A stretch of DNA of 64,000 bases, taken from the NCBI GenBank assembly GCA_035610365.1, contig CM069433.1:128110545-128174544 (forward strand). The letters run 5' to 3'. The stretch is from Aquatica leii. Taxonomy: Eukaryota; Arthropoda; Insecta; Coleoptera; Lampyridae. The notes under the pieces were generated by a model. The model was not told the DNA's origin and did not search any database. It worked only from the letters and a program-made list of their open reading frames with translations. Shown here piece by piece: positions 33,059 through 43,140 of this stretch. Position 1 is the stretch's first letter. The number at the start of each line of letters is the position of its first letter. Position numbers and translations under genes: made by a program.

Positions 33059-34613
33059 TCAAGGTATTCGATTATTTAATACAAATCACGCAGTCACTGA
33101 GTATAATAATCAAATATTGAACTCTTATTCAGAAAAAATTATTTCTACTGCAAAAGATGTTTATAGTGGATGTACTTCCAAGGAACAAGAGACTTCTGTG
33201 CATCAAAAACTACATAAAATGTCCTTAATTGATACAAATGGATTGCCTTACCTAACAACATTTGTAATAAATATTTATTACATAATTACTACAAAAATTG
33301 ATGTATCTGACGGATTAGCAAATGGTGCTGTTGGGAAGTTAGTTCATGCAGAAACCGATATCGATGGAGTAGTTAAAATAGCATGGCTTGAATTTCCAGC
33401 ATTACCTCGAATTGGTGAAAAATTGAGACGTAAAGCAGTGGGTCACGCAGCAGAAAATAATATCAGTCGAATGGCTGTACCAATTGTACAAAGATCTTCT
33501 ACAATTCCGCTCAATAATAACAAAACTATACTTGTTAAACGTACTCATATTCCGTTGGTTTGTGCTTGTGCTACTACCATTCATAAAACATCAGGCCGCA
33601 CACAAGGCAGCACATTTCCGGAAATTGTTTATGAATATGAGAAACATCACAGCCAATCGTTGTTATATGTTGCTTTATCCCGTGTTACGAGTATTGAAGG
33701 ATTGTATATAACGACTTCAAATAATGACAAAACATTTTATCATGGTCGAAGAACGTCAACGTCCACCATCGATTTACAAGCGGAATTTAAACGATTGTCT
33801 CTAAATAAAGTAGAAACTATAAATGAACATTTGATTAAGTTCATGAACAAGAGAAGAGGTTTGTCACTTTTTACTTTCAATTGTCAAATTCTTAGAGCTC
33901 ATATCGATGACCTGGATGATTCAATTGTGAAAAATTCAAATGTTTTAGTTCTATCTGAAACATGGCTGAACAATGACAGTGAAGTAAACATCACTAATTT
34001 CAAATGCATCGCAAAATTTAAACGGCTGAGCACGAAAGCAGGAGGTGTAGGAATATATCATAATTCTAATGATGTTGTTAACGTTGTGACTTCATCGATA
34101 GATTTTTCTGTTTTTTCTCCTGACTTTCATGGGTCACTAGCATCAGCAGTTGGTGATTTATGTATGGCTCAATGCCAAATGGAAAATGGGATAAAAATTT
34201 TGATTGTTGCACTGTATATATCTCCTAATCAGAAGTTGGACGATATTATTAATTTTCTTCACCATTCATTGTTGCCGTACAGTAGTGGAGGTGCCTCTTT
34301 ACTTGGTAACAATAATGATAAAATACCGATGATTTTAAGTGGAGATTTTAATGTCAATTTTGCATCGGAAAAATCTTTGAAGCTAGTTGAATTTCTGAAA
34401 GATAAATTGAATTTATCCATGAAAAACAGTCCTCAAACGTCAACAACAAGATCTGGCACTACAATTGATGGAGTTTTTACTCGGTCACTAAATTTCGTGG
34501 AATGTAAACCATATATTTCATATTTCAGTTACCATAAGCCATTAATATCAAAAATATATAATAACGATGACAATGATAGTAATAATTCTATTACAATTAA
34601 TGAAATGCTGTAA
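33027..34613 (+). CDS. Helentron helicase C-terminus fused to apurinic-type endonuclease (partial)
   Basis: Open for 528 codons, but there is no genuine start: the first dozen residues read through the minisatellite, and family similarity begins at SQGIRLFNTNHAVTEYN (about 33054). Helicase part (PIF1-like, final third): IDVSDGLANGAVGKL, then TTIHKTSGRTQGSTF and LLYVALSRVTSIEGLYI, the last helicase motifs. Endonuclease part from about residue 285: LFTFNCQILRAHIDDLDD, LSETWLNND (catalytic Glu), GGVGIYHNS, ILSGDFNVNF (Asp and Asn), SGTTIDGVFTR (Asp) and YFSYHKPL (His). All expected endonuclease catalytic residues are visible. Fusion of a helicase to a C-terminal endonuclease is characteristic of Helentrons. 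No stop or shift occurs over 1.56 kb, unlike the host element's pol. Confidence 0.88.
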   Translation: MRVTFFRYAPSQGIRLFNTNHAVTEYNNQILNSYSEKIISTAKDVYSGCTSKEQETSVHQKLHKMSLIDTNGLPYLTTFVINIYYIITTKIDVSDGLANGAVGKLVHAETDIDGVVKIAWLEFPALPRIGEKLRRKAVGHAAENNISRMAVPIVQRSSTIPLNNNKTILVKRTHIPLVCACATTIHKTSGRTQGSTFPEIVYEYEKHHSQSLLYVALSRVTSIEGLYITTSNNDKTFYHGRRTSTSTIDLQAEFKRLSLNKVETINEHLIKFMNKRRGLSLFTFNCQILRAHIDDLDDSIVKNSNVLVLSETWLNNDSEVNITNFKCIAKFKRLSTKAGGVGIYHNSNDVVNVVTSSIDFSVFSPDFHGSLASAVGDLCMAQCQMENGIKILIVALYISPNQKLDDIINFLHHSLLPYSSGGASLLGNNNDKIPMILSGDFNVNFASEKSLKLVEFLKDKLNLSMKNSPQTSTTRSGTTIDGVFTRSLNFVECKPYISYFSYHKPLISKIYNNDDNDSNNSITINEML

Positions 34614-35000
34614 TAATCTTAGTAGCAAAAAGTTAAAGTGAAATAATTGTATTATTTGTATTCATGTCTATGATAATAAAATCCTTTTATTTAAACTTTA
34701 TCTAATTTAACTTTATTTAACCAATTTCTGAAAAGTTGCATGTAGATCATTTTGCGAAAAATAAGGCCATAAAGAAGTTTCACTTCTTACGTGTGTACAC
34801 TAGTACACGCCCTCATTTTTTTAAAATTTAGTTTGAGAATTCTTATTATTAGTTTATTAAGTAATCATGTTTTGTTTTTGCTTCTGTCTAGATCGCACCG
34901 ACTAGTCGCAATATTGTTGCAAATATTTATAATGTACATTTAATTTAGTTTAATATTAATTTGGAAACGGATTGTCTCATCCCTTTCCAGGCGAGGGGCA
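34614..35000 (+). other. Helentron 3' end and BEL 3' untranslated region
   Basis: Contains the Helentron right subterminal repeat and hairpin (34770-34808), then AT-rich BEL sequence ending in the polypurine tract AGGCGAGGGG at 34989-34998, directly before the 3' LTR. Confidence 0.7.
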
Positions 35001-35425
35001 TGGTTTGGCGCTTTTATAATTTATTAATTTATTTAGCACCTGAATATTATGCAAACTTCCATGCAAATATATAATGCTATTGAGCGGGTCTATTAATTTC
35101 ATTTCTGCATTTAACAGACCCGTTCCCTTATCTATGCACTTGCAAGGCGATTATGATAAAATTACAATGTTAGACATACCGCCGCGCCGCAACGATATAA
35201 TTTAATTAAAACGGTTAAATCTAACGATTAAAAATTATAAGTGCCATCGCTACCAACACCGAGAATCTACGTCGCTATAACAGGCAACATAGGTAAGTCC
35301 TTCCTTATCATTTTCCCGACGCACAGTAGTTGCGTGTATTTGTGTGGTAGTTTTTTTTTGTATATCGGTGCTTAGAGAATCAAATAAACTTTAAGAATTT
35401 TATACAGTCCACTATAGCGCCAGCA
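35001..35425 (+). repeat. 3' LTR of the BEL element
   Basis: 425 bp, identical to the 5' LTR except at two positions. Confidence 0.95.
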
Positions 35426-35430
35426 ACACC
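35426..35430 (+). repeat. 5-bp target-site duplication of the BEL element, right
   Basis: ACACC, matching 27170-27174. Confidence 0.9.
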
Positions 35431-35652
35431 AGTAACTTAAAATATACTTCATTTATTATTATCTTTATTATTAAACTGTTAATTTATTTTATTTAAAATG
35501 TTTTTGAAAAATGCGTTTAGTATTAAATTTCGTCTTTCACCTATATATATCAATTGATGAGGAACTTCTGGTGGCAAAATTTCAAGATTTTGTTCTACAA
35601 AATTTTCATTTCTTGTTATATTGTGTAATATTGCAATTGCCACAATAATTTT

Positions 35653-36540
35653 TTAAGTAGTGGATAACTTAGTTCCTATTTTTCTGGTTATACATGGAAA
35701 TTTTCGTTTCCACACACCAAGAGCTCTTTCAACAACGTTTCTTGTACTAATGTGTGCTCTATTATATCGGTTTTCCGTAGGTGTAGTCAGTTGAAGAATT
35801 TGTGTATAAATATACCTTCGTTGAGGGTAACCAGAATCTCCTAAGAGAACGCCGATAACGGAACCATTTTGAAACCTCATCTTAACAACAAACAATATCA
35901 AAAATTTCTAAATTTGGACCTGCTACAACCTGAACGTTTAAAGGAAACCATGATTTTCTGTTGCGATAAATTTCGGCATTTTGACCACCAGGAGTTTTAA
36001 TGGGAATATGAGTTCTGTCAATAACACCACTAACTCCAATAAATCCTGATATTTCAGAGAATTGCTGTTGCACTATTTATAATAATTGTACATTCCTCGG
36101 AAAATACACCCAATTTGTTAAACGCCGACATAATGTAGTCGAAATATCTTTAACAAACAGTGATACAGTGGCTTTGATTTATGTTGTATAAATCAGCGCA
36201 CACAATCTATTAAAATTAAGATGTTTATATTTTACTATACATACACATTGCTTACCTGAAAACTACCCGTTACATAGTATCTTAAAACAATTACAAATTT
36301 TATAAGAGGTGGAAGAGGTTGGCGTTGATTAGATTGTATTTTATTGTCACTTAAAATGATTAGCATTATATTAACCACGATTTCCTTGTTAATATGATAC
36401 TTTTTTAAAAGCTCAATGGCACTTAAGACTTCTAAAGGATTTTGCAGATCTTGCAATATCACTCTAGGAATACGAGGGTATAGATTATCTTCAATGTAAT
36501 TTATAAGTTCATCAAAATCTCTTTCCAATATCAGAGCCAT
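35653..36540 (-). pseudogene. PIF/Harbinger (HARBI1-like) DDE transposase, frameshifted
   Basis: Minus strand, ATG at 36540. N-terminal part (36540-36235): MALILERDFDELINYIEDN, then LKKYHINKEIV and VLRYYVTGSFQ, the helical leader with the family's lrfYAtGsfq motif. 36200-36075 is a helix-turn-helix stretch (TVSLFVKDIS, NWVYFPRN) in a shifted frame. Core: GFIGVSGVIDRTHIPIKTPG (first Asp; family GaIDGTHIpI), RNRKSWFPLNVQVV, then a short deletion of the WPGSthDs motif, VIGVLLGDSGYP (second Asp), and RNVVERALGVWKRKFPC (Glu). It therefore keeps all three catalytic residues but has two or more frame breaks. Convergent to the Myb-like gene of the same element. Confidence 0.85.
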
Positions 36541-36940
36541 TATTAAGTAGTATTTTTTAATTACATGCTGTAGATTTATTTACAAAAATTATTTTTTTTT
36601 GTTATAAACAATTTATCATTAACAATAATAACACTTTATCAAACACAACAGTTTAAAAAAGAGACAAATATAAAAAATTTTCAATTTTCAAGTGCGCCTT
36701 AAAGTCTGCAAATTACTTGAATTCTATACTTGCAAACGTCAAATAAATGTAACCGTCAAACTCACTTACATTCAAGTATGGTTTATTAATACTAAAAATT
36801 GGTGACGTCACAATACTTAAGTTTTTTTTAAGAATTTGTCAAGAAAATCTTAAGTGTCCTTTAATAATAACAAACATGTTTTCAAGTAAAAAGTAAGGGA
36901 GCACTAACTCTCAAGTGCCGTCTATTAATCTGGCCCTATA

Positions 36941-37240
36941 TCTATTTATTTATCAAATTCAAATAGAAACACACTGTTTACAAAAAAAGACAAGTAACGC
37001 GGAAAATCCTTAACTTAAATTTAAGAATTTGTGATGTGCAGTACCTACAACATACTATTATTCCTCTAATTACCATTAAGAAATTATATGTCAAATTTCT
37101 TAAAAAAATATATAGTAGTTTATTTAACGAGTTCTTGTGTAAATTGGACGCTTTTTTCCCAAGAGGGCATTTTTAAACTCGAAACGAAGGTTTAAATAAT
37201 CAATGTTAATAAATATTCAATTATGTTACAATTTTTCATG
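36941..37240. other. AT-rich stretch, no gene seen
   Basis: Short spacer between the Harbinger right end and the next PLE relic. Confidence 0.5.
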
Positions 37241-38250
37241 CTGAATAATTTCCGTGTGCTCAATGTCCTATAAGCTAACTATTTGGTAGAGAAAAACTAG
37301 AATCTGGATTAATATTAAAATTTTTTTTAAATATTACAATAGATTCCCTAATTCATTGTTGACAATAATTAGCAACATTGGCCAAACCTTAGTAGTTTTT
37401 TAAAAATGATAATTTGTTCCTAGCATGTGCTCCTCTATTGTTGACTAAACGTTGTTTAAAACGACTACATTTTTAATTTTTTAATTCTTTAATACGAGAA
37501 TCTACGCTTTTATCCATTTCTCCAATATATTATGTACGACCACAAAAGCAAAGAATGCTATAAAAACAATCAGAATGAAAAGGAATAACGTTTTTCACAA
37601 GATTTAACAAGACCCAATTTAAGAAGAGTAGAAAACCGAGTAATAATGTACCTTTAACATACGAGTATGTTCCTGTTGTTTGTGAGTAGTTGCCTTCAAA
37701 AAGTAAAATATGTAGACATCAAACATGTTTTGATGATACGTACTACGTCACTTGAAATATTATTTTCGTTGCATAAAGATTTGATAGTTTGAAGTGAATG
37801 AAGTACAGACACGTACAGAGACTCAATATCAAAACTAATCAGAATGTCAGTAAGATGCAAACAAACATTATGCATGTTTCAAACAACATCACCACAATTG
37901 AGTATAAATAACCCATTCTTTCCCGCTAAAGGTTTCAATAAAGTTGTAAGATACTTTAGAGATTTTATAAGTCGCTCAAATTATAACGCTGACAATTGGT
38001 CGAAGAAGAATATTAGATTTACGAATTTTAGGTAATCCGTAAAATCAAGGAATTTTAGAAACTTTTGCAATTAATTTTTATCGGCTTCAGTTTTTGGCGA
38101 TTCTTTAATAAGTTTGGAAAGAATATAGATATGATAGTAATAATAGAAGAAGACGGATCTTTTGAAATTACTGATAGAAAATTGTAAATTTTGTTATAAT
38201 CTGATCAATTCATAATAACAGTGGCGTTCCCTTTGTCAGTTTTAAGAATG
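37240..38250 (-). pseudogene. Penelope-like RT relic
   Basis: Minus strand from high to low coordinate: LTTLLKPLAGKNGLFIL (about 37970-37900; family Lk.l.gkn...i.ns.df), then DILISFDIESLYVSV (37850-37805), the RT block with the first catalytic Asp (dvLvSFDVvSLFtnvP), followed by SLQTIKSLC and a stop-ridden remainder. The YxDD motif is not visible. It lies immediately upstream in the same orientation of the GIY-YIG piece at 38270-38900 but is apparently a different PLE copy, since RT sequence would normally lie on the other side. Confidence 0.6.
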
Positions 38251-38269
38251 ACTACACATTTATCTGGCT

Positions 38270-38900
38270 TAAGCGACTTTAATATCTTTATGATTATAAG
38301 CGACTTTCGACTTAGACCGCGTCGTAGTTAAACACTCAGACTTTTTAGGCTTAGTCCTAATCTCTCCTTGAGAGCCAAAACAAGAAGTAGAACTTAGGCT
38401 TTGCCGTATTGTCGTTCTTGAACCCAAACAAACTGACGTTTCGCAAGACATTGCAGCTTGCATCTTCAGAGTGGTAAATGTCACTGAAGGAAAAAGTGTA
38501 AATGACGATATTTATATCATTAGCGATTAGCGTAATTAACAGACCTTATCTTTTCGTTACCGCTTGACTGACTTTGTTATTACTCGGAGTATGTGTCCTT
38601 TCCAAGAAGGTTGAACATTGTCTTAGAGGATGTAATTCCGGTAGCCAAGATTTGCTGAATCTTAAACCGTCTTCTCGGTTCGTATTACATAGATGTTTTT
38701 CTATTTCCATAGCTTTGTGGATTAGTCTGAGAAAGTGGAGAGGAGTTCTTGCCAACGCTTTAGTTTGGTCAAAGTTTAGCGTGTGTCCTTGGTTCCACAC
38801 GTATTCTGCCACTGCTGATTTTTAAGTCTGTGGTGTTTGCAGCCGGCCATATGTTCTTTTACTCTAACGTAAATAGAGCGTCCCGTCTGTCTTGCTTATT
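38270..38900 (-). pseudogene. PLE copy A: GIY-YIG C-terminus and 3' untranslated region
   Basis: Minus frame 38812-38546 reads MAEYVWNQGHTLNFDQTKAL, then KAMEIEKHLCNTNREDGLRF and SWLPELHPLRQ, the C-terminal end of a PLE endonuclease protein. Just upstream (38899-38820) is the end of the GIY-YIG core, cut off abruptly. Downstream are a 3' hairpin (38438-38469) and a conserved tail starting at about 38293. It is about 85-90% identical by eye to copy B at 42173-42947, and is 5'-truncated at 38899, where the two copies diverge. Confidence 0.85.
38438..38469 (-). other. PLE 3' hairpin, copy A
   Basis: Minus strand: CTGAAGAT, GCAAG, loop CTGCAATGT, CTTGC, GAAACGTC. It has CUGANGA plus one base before a 5-bp stem and GAAAC after it. 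Confidence 0.65.
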
Positions 38901-40330
38901 GAGAAACAAGTGTAAGTACTTACCTCTTTGTTCGGTACAATAACAAAAAAGTTAATTGCAATTTGACATGCCTAGGTAGAACTTAAATTTGGGTTTACCA
39001 ACACAAAACTTTTACAAAAAAAATTGGAAAAAAAGAATTTTCCTAAAAATACAGAAACACAACTTACAGGCATAAATTTTAAAATTGACACAGAATTTCT
39101 AAGTAATTATTATGACAATTTACTTAAAAATTAGAAAAATAATAATTAAGATAAACAGCTAATCAACTACTTACAAAAAATAAGAATTTTTTTTGTAAGT
39201 TTGAGTCGTTCAGCATGAAATGGTCTAAAAATAAAAGAATCGTTGCTGACCTATTTTAGATTGTGATCGAATTTTAAGAACATTTTTTTAGAGTCCTAAA
39301 AAAATGTACGCACATTTAATTTTCGTAAGCGCCCGTTATGCTTTATTCTTATTATTCTTTAGCTGTAGATCTTTTTAACTAGATATAATTTTTATGTGAT
39401 TCTAGTGTCTTGGTCGATTAATGTAAGCACCTAATGTTACTCAGAAATGAAGTATACATATTTTAAAAGAAGTAAACCCAACAACTAACCAAAAGAGCTC
39501 ACTTTTTGTACAAAGAATTTCTGCTTGAAATTTTGAAATTCGATAAAATCGTGTTTGTCAGGTTGTATTGGTCGTCTTTTCATTGTCAAATTCTTAGTGT
39601 CTATACAGGCGGTTTTTTAAGCAAATATTTAGATAACTTTTGTAGGTTAAAAATATTATTCGCAGTTTGTCTATTTTTTGTAAAAATTCATAAAACACTA
39701 CATGTTTGTTTCCAATATATTTAGTGTAGTTTTATCAATTTTGTTTTTATCTTACAGTATATCAAGTAGATTAAATGTTTTTTAAATGTGATATTATGTT
39801 TTTATTTTCATTAAAATTATGACTTATTTAAGTGAGATTATTTATGTAAATATAACATATGATGAAATATTGATTTTTTTTAAATAAAACATTTTTTCTT
39901 AGAAGACTTGGCTTTACGATGTTGACAGCATTACAATTATGGAAAACTGAATAAAAAATTGTACTTCATCTTGTACCAGGAATGAATAATTTTCTGAAAA
40001 ATTAACTAATGTTTTAATTTTCTTAAGTAAATTTTTTCTTTAGAAAAGCCGACTGTACACACACTAAGAATGAAAATAACAAGACTACCAATGTAGACAT
40101 CAAAAGTTAAAGGTAAGAAGTGAAGATCCTGCGAGGGATTAATTAATGATAAATCAGTTACCTTAATCGGCATTTAACGTGCACATTAATAATAAAATAA
40201 ATTGACTGAAAATGTTTCCGACTACTTATTAGAATTCCTCAATTTCGTTATTTGAAACAGAGTATTCTATCTATTATTACATACATATTTTAATTTCTCC
40301 TAAAATTTCATGATAATTAATTCATGATAA
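38901..40330. other. AT-rich stretch, no gene seen
   Basis: Short frames only; 39506-39724 is open but has no recognisable content. Confidence 0.5.
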
Positions 40331-40339
40331 ACCACTACC

Positions 40340-41060
40340 AAAGTTAAAATCAGTGACGTAAATCGTCGCAAGAGAAACTAACAGTACGTGGACGTGGAAA
40401 AGGATGCAAAATAACCACAAAGCGTAGTACGCGTGGGCTTGATGAAGTTTCTCACAAGAAACAGCTAAATCATCAAACTGATAACAAAATTTAAATAACT
40501 AAAGCAAACTAGCGTAGCAGAATATGGAATTACTATCTTAATGTTTAAAACCAAATAATAATAATGACTGTCGGAAGTAATAAATTATAAAATGTACTGG
40601 AAACGTATGACAATAAAATCGACATAAAATACCTGAAACAAGTCCGTCAAGTTTACGTGTCACAAGAACGTCGAAAAACCATTCCTTTCGATTTCCATTG
40701 TGAATTTGATATCAGGGTGTTGGTTCTTTAGATGATCAAGAAACAATTGAAAACGACCATGAAACTAAACAGTAAAAGTGTTATCAACATACCTAAACCA
40801 GACTTTATATTGATGATTCTAAAGCAACCGTTTTAAAGGATTCCATAAAAATGTTAGCAACAACCCATATCGGTGCTCAAAACTTTTTATCAAATTGAAA
40901 GTAAGTGGATGATAGACACTTATCAATAAGAGGAACCAAACTCAATCTTTGTCACAGTGAGACAAAATTTAAGTGATTATAATAAGCGAAGCTTTCATAG
41001 GAACTTTGGTAAAAAGTGAAATGACATCCAGACTTACAAGAATGTCCTGGGGTTCAAGCT
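40340..41060 (-). pseudogene. Penelope-like RT relic
   Basis: Minus strand: DILVSLDVISLFTKVPMKAS (41050-40990, RT block with catalytic Asp), a stop-ridden middle, then WFRYVDNTFTV (about 40800; family W.RYVDDtFvv, so the second Asp of the pair is Asn), LFLDHLKNQHPDIKFTMEIE, RNGFSTFL and VTRKLDGLVSG (40760-40640), the usual FLDvLv.RkpdG segment. This is a PLE type with longer spacing than copies A/B. The GIY-YIG part is not recognised. Confidence 0.7.
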
Positions 41061-42170
41061 TTATAATTTCAAACATGAAATAAAACAATGAAAGTTCAGG
41101 ATGTGTGAAGGAAACTGGAAAAAAACGTGGCTTTTGTTTATTATTTTTTGTTGTTTGTACAAAATCTGCATTTATTTATTTTTAGAAAAATAAAAAAAGT
41201 TATTAGTTCGTCATAATACGCAATTGTTTTTATAGCATACTATATTACTATCAAAAATAGTATTAAACCTCACACCAAAATATCATTTCGATAGAAGAAT
41301 TTGTTTCTCAAAAGCATGTCATTCTTTAAAGCCGTAAACTTAGAATTTATAACTTAAAGTACATATAATCTTATATAACTGTAAAATAGACCTCAGGAGT
41401 ATATACACATAATTTTTATATTTTGTATAATAAGAAAGATATTTTACTTTGACACCCTATTGGCCCACCCAGTATGTAATATAGTATTTACATACTAGTA
41501 TTTTGAATCATTATAAAACATTATCAAATGTGAATCACAAAGATATTATACTTTCATAAATGTGTCTATGGTTAGTTAACATGTTATGTTAAAAACATAT
41601 TGATATTGTATTTGTGTTGTATGAATTTCGACCAGGTATAAATGTCATTTTACGCGCTGGATGTTACGTATTATCATATTTTCGTTTCTAACGTTAAACA
41701 AACAACACGTGTGTGTGTGATCTTAGATCATCCACGCTGGTAGTGTTTAAATAAATTGCAATTTTCAATGTGTTGGTTATGAGAGGTTTGGTGGAGTAAG
41801 GATACATTTTCATTTTACAGCGCGATTTGATTTTTCTTGTATTATCATAACAAAATTTGGTCACTTGCATGTGTTTGATTATCCTGGAAAATTCCTATGA
41901 CAAATTAACAAGACACACCTTGAATGCAAGAACTACACCGGATACGTATTATATTAGTCTACGTTAGATGGGAAATTAAAACCACCGTTTAGATTTTCGC
42001 TACTGTAACAAGAATTACGACAAATTAGAGGCACCCCTGTTGATGTACCTTAAGTGACTTAGGGAAGCTTATCGCGCTTTGGTTTTAATCATCTTATGTA
42101 ATTTTAGCATCTTAATAAAAACTGCTAAAGTTTGTCTAGTCAATTATGATTTTAATTATAGTGTAATTAA
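41061..42170. other. No gene seen
   Basis: AT-rich; GACACCCTATTGGCCCACCC at 41451-41470 looks like an element terminus of the type ending in ACACCCT, without a partner. Confidence 0.4.
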
Positions 42171-43140
42171 AATTATAAGCGACTTTCGGCTTAGACCGCG
42201 TCGTAGTAAAACACCCAGACTTAGGCTTGGTCATAGTCTCTTCTTGAGAGCCAAAACAAGAAGTAGAACTTGGCCTTTGCCGTATTGTCGTTCGTGAACC
42301 AAAAACAAACTGACGTTTCGCAAGACATTGTAGCTTGCACCTTCAGAGTGGTAAATGTCACTGAAAGAAAAAGTGGAAATGACGATATTTATACCAATAG
42401 CGATTAGCGTGATTAACGAACCTTATCGTTCCGTTACCGCTTGACTGACTTCGTTATTACTCGGAGTAAGTGTTTGTGTCCTTTCCAAGAAGGTCGATCT
42501 TTGTCTTAGAGGATATACTACTGGTAGCCAAGATTTGCTGAGTCTTAAACCGTCTTCTCGGTTCATATTACAAGGATGTTTTTCTATTTCCCCAGCTTCG
42601 CGGATCAGTCTGGGAAAGTAGAAAGGAGTTCTAGCCAACACTTTAGTTTGGTCAAAGTTCAGCGTGTGTCCTTGGTTTCACACGTGTTCTGCCACTGCTG
42701 ATTTAGTAACTCTGCGGTGTTTGCAGTCAGCCATATGTTTTTTTACTCTAACTTCAATAGAACGTCCCGTCTGTCCTATATAACTTGATCCACAGGAACA
42801 AGGAATGTTGTAAACTCCGGCATGTTTTAGAGCCCCTTGTTTGTCTTTAGCAGATGTAAACCAGGTGTTCAGGGTATCCTTAGTCGTAAAGACAGTTTTA
42901 ATATTATGTTTCTTTAGCACCCTGCTTATTTTGTCTGTTGAACCCATACAGTAAGGTAAATAAGCGGTGCTAGTAGGAGGTGATAAGTCTTCTTTGACTT
43001 TTGGATTAGTTGTACTGTGGCATTGTTGACGAACCCTTAGTTGTTATATATTTCCTATCCTATTTGTTTTTTTTAAATTCTTTTATGCTGTCGTTGAAAT
43101 AAATAGATATTGTTGGACTTTTGTTAGTTGAGTTATCTAA
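42171..43140 (-). pseudogene. PLE copy B: RT thumb, GIY-YIG endonuclease and 3' region
   Basis: Minus strand: LPYCMGSTDKISRVLKKHNI and KTVFTTKD (about 42970-42880), then GVYNIPCSCGSSYIGQTGRS (about 42820-42760), an intact GIY-YIG core, VRVKKHMADCKHRRVTKSAV and AEHV, a frame break at about 42678, then MLARTPFYFPRLIREAGEIE and NMNREDGLRLSKSWLP to 42423. A 3' untranslated region with a hairpin (42315-42346) ends at about 42173. Upstream RT is only faintly visible to about 43140. The most complete endonuclease of the four PLE pieces in this cluster. Confidence 0.85.
42315..42346 (-). other. PLE 3' hairpin, copy B
   Basis: As in copy A: GCAAG/CTTGC around CTACAATGT with GAAACGTC after it; the left box reads CTGAAGG instead of CTGAAGA. 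Confidence 0.6.

Larger units (their letters stand above)
32924..34812 (+). mobile_element. Deleted Helentron nested between BEL pol and the 3' LTR
   Basis: 17-bp inverted repeats GAAGTGAAACTTCTTTA (32924-32940) and its exact reverse complement (34770-34786) bound the segment. The left one is followed by a 49-bp x2 minisatellite, the right one by a hairpin GTGTAC-acta-GTACAC (34793-34808). Inverted subterminal repeats, a minisatellite near the 5' end and a 3' hairpin, with insertion into a T-rich site, are the described features of Helentrons. The Rep domain and most of the helicase are missing, so it is a deletion derivative. Exact termini are uncertain by several bases. Confidence 0.8.
27175..35425 (+). 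mobile_element. BEL/Pao LTR retrotransposon carrying a nested Helentron
   Basis: 425-bp LTRs at both ends, 5-bp target duplication, PBS after the 5' LTR, gag-pol in the BEL order (gag, protease, RT, RNase H, integrase), polypurine tract before the 3' LTR. The two LTRs differ at only two positions (about 27248 against 35074, and 27547 against 35373), pointing to a recent insertion. Without the nested 1.9-kb Helentron the length is about 6.4 kb, normal for the group. Pol carries three one-base frameshifts and one stop, so this copy is not autonomous as read. Confidence 0.95.
26161..36936. mobile_element. PIF/Harbinger DNA transposon, interrupted by a BEL/Pao insertion
   Basis: The left end starts GGGCCAGATTAATAAAC and the right end is the inverted GGGCCAGATTAATAGAC, about 16 of 17 matching. 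The trinucleotide TAT lies immediately outside both ends, the 3-bp target size of this superfamily. Inside are the two expected genes: a Myb/SANT-like protein on + at the left, and a HARBI1-like DDE transposase on - at the right. Removing the 8.25-kb BEL insertion and one 5-bp duplication leaves about 2.5 kb, a normal Harbinger length. Both genes carry stops or frameshifts. Confidence 0.85.

Noticed and set aside
33027..33060. Apparent N-terminus of the 528-codon helicase-endonuclease frame
   Set aside because: The start is TTG inside the Helentron minisatellite. Similarity to helicases begins only at about 33054, so this is not a true start.
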